Source: Paenibacillus sp. G2S3
GTDB taxonomy: Bacteria; Bacillota; Bacilli; Paenibacillales; Paenibacillaceae
Length of the DNA stretch: 64,000 nucleotides
Reading direction: 5' to 3'
NCBI RefSeq assembly: GCF_030123105.1
Contig: NZ_CP126095.1
Location: forward strand, 6,138,001 to 6,202,000
Under the pieces are notes generated by a model. That model was not told where the DNA came from. It saw nothing but the letters and a program-made list of their open reading frames with translations, and made no database searches. The position numbers were made by a program, and so were the translations under genes. This document shows positions 62,698 through 64,000 of this stretch, one piece after another. Each line of letters starts with the position of its first letter. The first letter of the stretch is position 1.

Positions 62698-63264
62698 CTA
62701 TAATTGAACATTCAATTCTGGTGGAATAAACTGAATCGAAGCGTATTGCTGCATATAAACCTTAAACTTGCCACGGGTATATTCAATCTCCGGATTATGT
62801 CTCTCGACCTGAATATCCACTACTGCAGCTCGAAAATGAATTTGTGGGGCTCTCGTTTCAAAGTGAATATCCACATTATCATACGATGCTGGACCACAGG
62901 TCTCCGGAAAGGATTGTGGTTCGGTGTCTACTCCGTATACTTCTGCTATCGTATTGCCAGGTCTAAAAAACTGTGCCATCCGATTCCCTTGCTCGACCTT
63001 TCTGGCAATTCCCTGAAGATATAACTGTTGAATACCAGAATAAATCCGTTTGTTCATATCCATCATTTTTCCTCCGTTAAAAGCCTCCCAAACACGGGAC
63101 TGATCAATAGTAAGCTCAGGTCTATTGGATTGAACCGTTAATTCACCCGGAGTGGTCGTTATATTAACCTCAGCTTTAGGCTGAGTGATTGAATATGTGC
63201 CCGGATCAGCATCAATACCAATCACAGCAGGCGTCTGACGGATTTGCAATATCGGCTGAAGCAA
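62698..63264 (-). CDS. yviE: DUF6470/YviE-like protein
   Basis: 188 residues from TTG 63264 (MLQPILQIRQTPAVIGIDAD), GGAGGTGG upstream. It matches B. subtilis YviE in length and position between flgL and fliW. Segments LQIRQTPAVIGID, GQGNRMAQFFRPGNTIAE-type and a C-terminal VERHNPEIEYTRGKFKVYMQ are visible. The function is unknown. It probably belongs to the flagellar filament-junction operon. Confidence 0.85.
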   Translation of the reverse strand: MLQPILQIRQTPAVIGIDADPGTYSITQPKAEVNITTTPGELTVQSNRPELTIDQSRVWEAFNGGKMMDMNKRIYSGIQQLYLQGIARKVEQGNRMAQFFRPGNTIAEVYGVDTEPQSFPETCGPASYDNVDIHFETRAPQIHFRAAVVDIQVERHNPEIEYTRGKFKVYMQQYASIQFIPPELNVQL

Positions 63265-63279
63265 CGGGAACCACCTCCG

Positions 63280-64000
63280 TTATCTTATAAAATCCACGAG
63301 AGTTGTGGAAATAATCTTTGCACCCACAGATAAGGAGGCATTATAGATATTTTCTTGAATCTTCGAATTCATAATCAAACCTTCGTAATCGGCATCTTCT
63401 GTCTTGGCTTGAAGATCCGTTAAGTTTACATTCAAATCACTAAGTCGATCTTGCATCAATTCAACACGATTAGTTTTAGCCCCTATTTCAGAGCGGGCCG
63501 TCAGAATTTTTTCCACCCTTGTATCAATTGAAGCGAGCTGCGCCGATATTCCTGAGGAATCTCCGGACTTCAAAGCACTTGATAATTGATTAATGATCGC
63601 AAACAAATTATCTGCATCGCCGGTATTACCGAATACGTCATTACCAGTTGTACTGATTGGCATACGTACACCTTCACCTACAATAAACTGAATCTGCCCG
63701 TTATCCGTAGTAATCGGCTTAGATACATCATATGTACCATCTGCACCTTTAGAAAAATCATAAGGTTTGCTAGTGTATTGCTCACCATTAAAAATATATT
63801 TCCCGTTCAGTGTACTATTAGCGATATCGACAAGCTGCTCTTTAAGCTGCATCAATTCTTCATTAATACTATCGAGCGCAGATTGTGGATTAGTCCCTGT
63901 CGCAGCCTGTACGGATAGTTCACGAATCTTCTGTACAACATCTCCGGCCTGCCCTAGAACTGTATCATTATAATCCAGCCATGAAAGAGCGCTATCTACA
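63280..64000 (-). CDS. flgL: Flagellar hook-filament junction protein FlgL (HAP3), 3' part, cut by the window edge
   Basis: The reverse frame is open from the right edge to the stop at 63280; about 239 residues are visible. VQKIRELSVQAATGTNPQSA and the C-terminal TDLQAKTEDADYEGLIMNSK / QENIYNASLSVGAKIISTTL regions match FlgL. An internal ATG at 63855 is not the true start, since the conserved sequence continues upstream to the edge. It joins the hook to the flagellin filament. YviE follows 15 bases downstream. Confidence 0.92.
   Translation of the reverse strand, partial: VDSALSWLDYNDTVLGQAGDVVQKIRELSVQAATGTNPQSALDSINEELMQLKEQLVDIANSTLNGKYIFNGEQYTSKPYDFSKGADGTYDVSKPITTDNGQIQFIVGEGVRMPISTTGNDVFGNTGDADNLFAIINQLSSALKSGDSSGISAQLASIDTRVEKILTARSEIGAKTNRVELMQDRLSDLNVNLTDLQAKTEDADYEGLIMNSKIQENIYNASLSVGAKIISTTLVDFIR

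Overview
The window looks like a chromosomal segment of a low-to-moderate GC, motile, Gram-positive, Paenibacillus-like bacterium. The genus is inferred, not proven. Evidence: gene order closely parallels the Bacillus subtilis flgL-yviE-fliW-csrA-hag-flaG-fliD-fliS-fliT-hpf-secA-prfB-yvjA block and the ftsE-ftsX-ctpB-minJ block. There is also an S-layer-homology protein, a prfB gene with the classic +1 frameshift site, and consistently strong AGGAGG ribosome binding sites. Almost all genes lie on the minus strand, so transcription mostly runs from right to left.

Layout. 1-9 kb: the N-terminal half of an RND efflux pump (cut by the left edge), a CPA2 Na+/H+ antiporter, a RhaM-like mutarotase, and a three-gene ABC exporter operon divergent from a NarL-type two-component system. 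9-17 kb: a cell-division and cell-wall block, ftsE-ftsX-M23 peptidase-ctpB-minJ on the minus strand and a VanW/G5 protein on the plus strand. 17-18 kb: a CBS-domain protein and an IseA-like autolysin inhibitor. 18-34 kb: a type IV pilus locus. It has pilB-pilT-pilC-[structured leader]-pilA-pilD-pilMN(fused)-pilO, then a divergent 1480-residue secreted multidomain protein (candidate pilus-associated adhesin), then a pilV/pilW/pilX-like minor pilin operon. 34-38.5 kb: an esterase and a three-gene set related to the two halves of plant Tm-1 (UPF0261 and a TIM barrel), plus an AraC regulator carrying the same TIM barrel. 38.6-49 kb: the arginine genes argC-J-B-D-F and argG-H. A fliB-like lysine methylase sits between intact argH and a displaced 3' fragment of argH. 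49-57 kb: yvjA, prfB, secA, hpf, an SLH protein and a cold-shock protein. 57-64 kb: the late flagellar genes fliT, fliS, fliD, flaG, hag, csrA, fliW, yviE and the 3' part of flgL.

How it fits together. In B. subtilis the flagellar-secA-prfB-yvjA genes lie close to ftsEX-ctpB-minJ. Here about 33 kb of arginine, Tm-1-like and pilus genes lies between them. The flagellar genes carry recognisable sigma-D promoters, and the hag leader has a textbook CsrA-binding hairpin next to csrA and fliW. The most unusual items are: the argH displacement with ten silent differences; a dispersed stem-loop element present twice (about 43.2 kb and 51.4 kb) with compensatory changes in three helices; the structured leader before pilA; the PilM-PilN fusion and the giant protein in the pilus locus; and the Tm-1-like set with its TIM-barrel/AraC fusion. 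I saw no rRNA, tRNA, CRISPR array, transposase or prophage gene.
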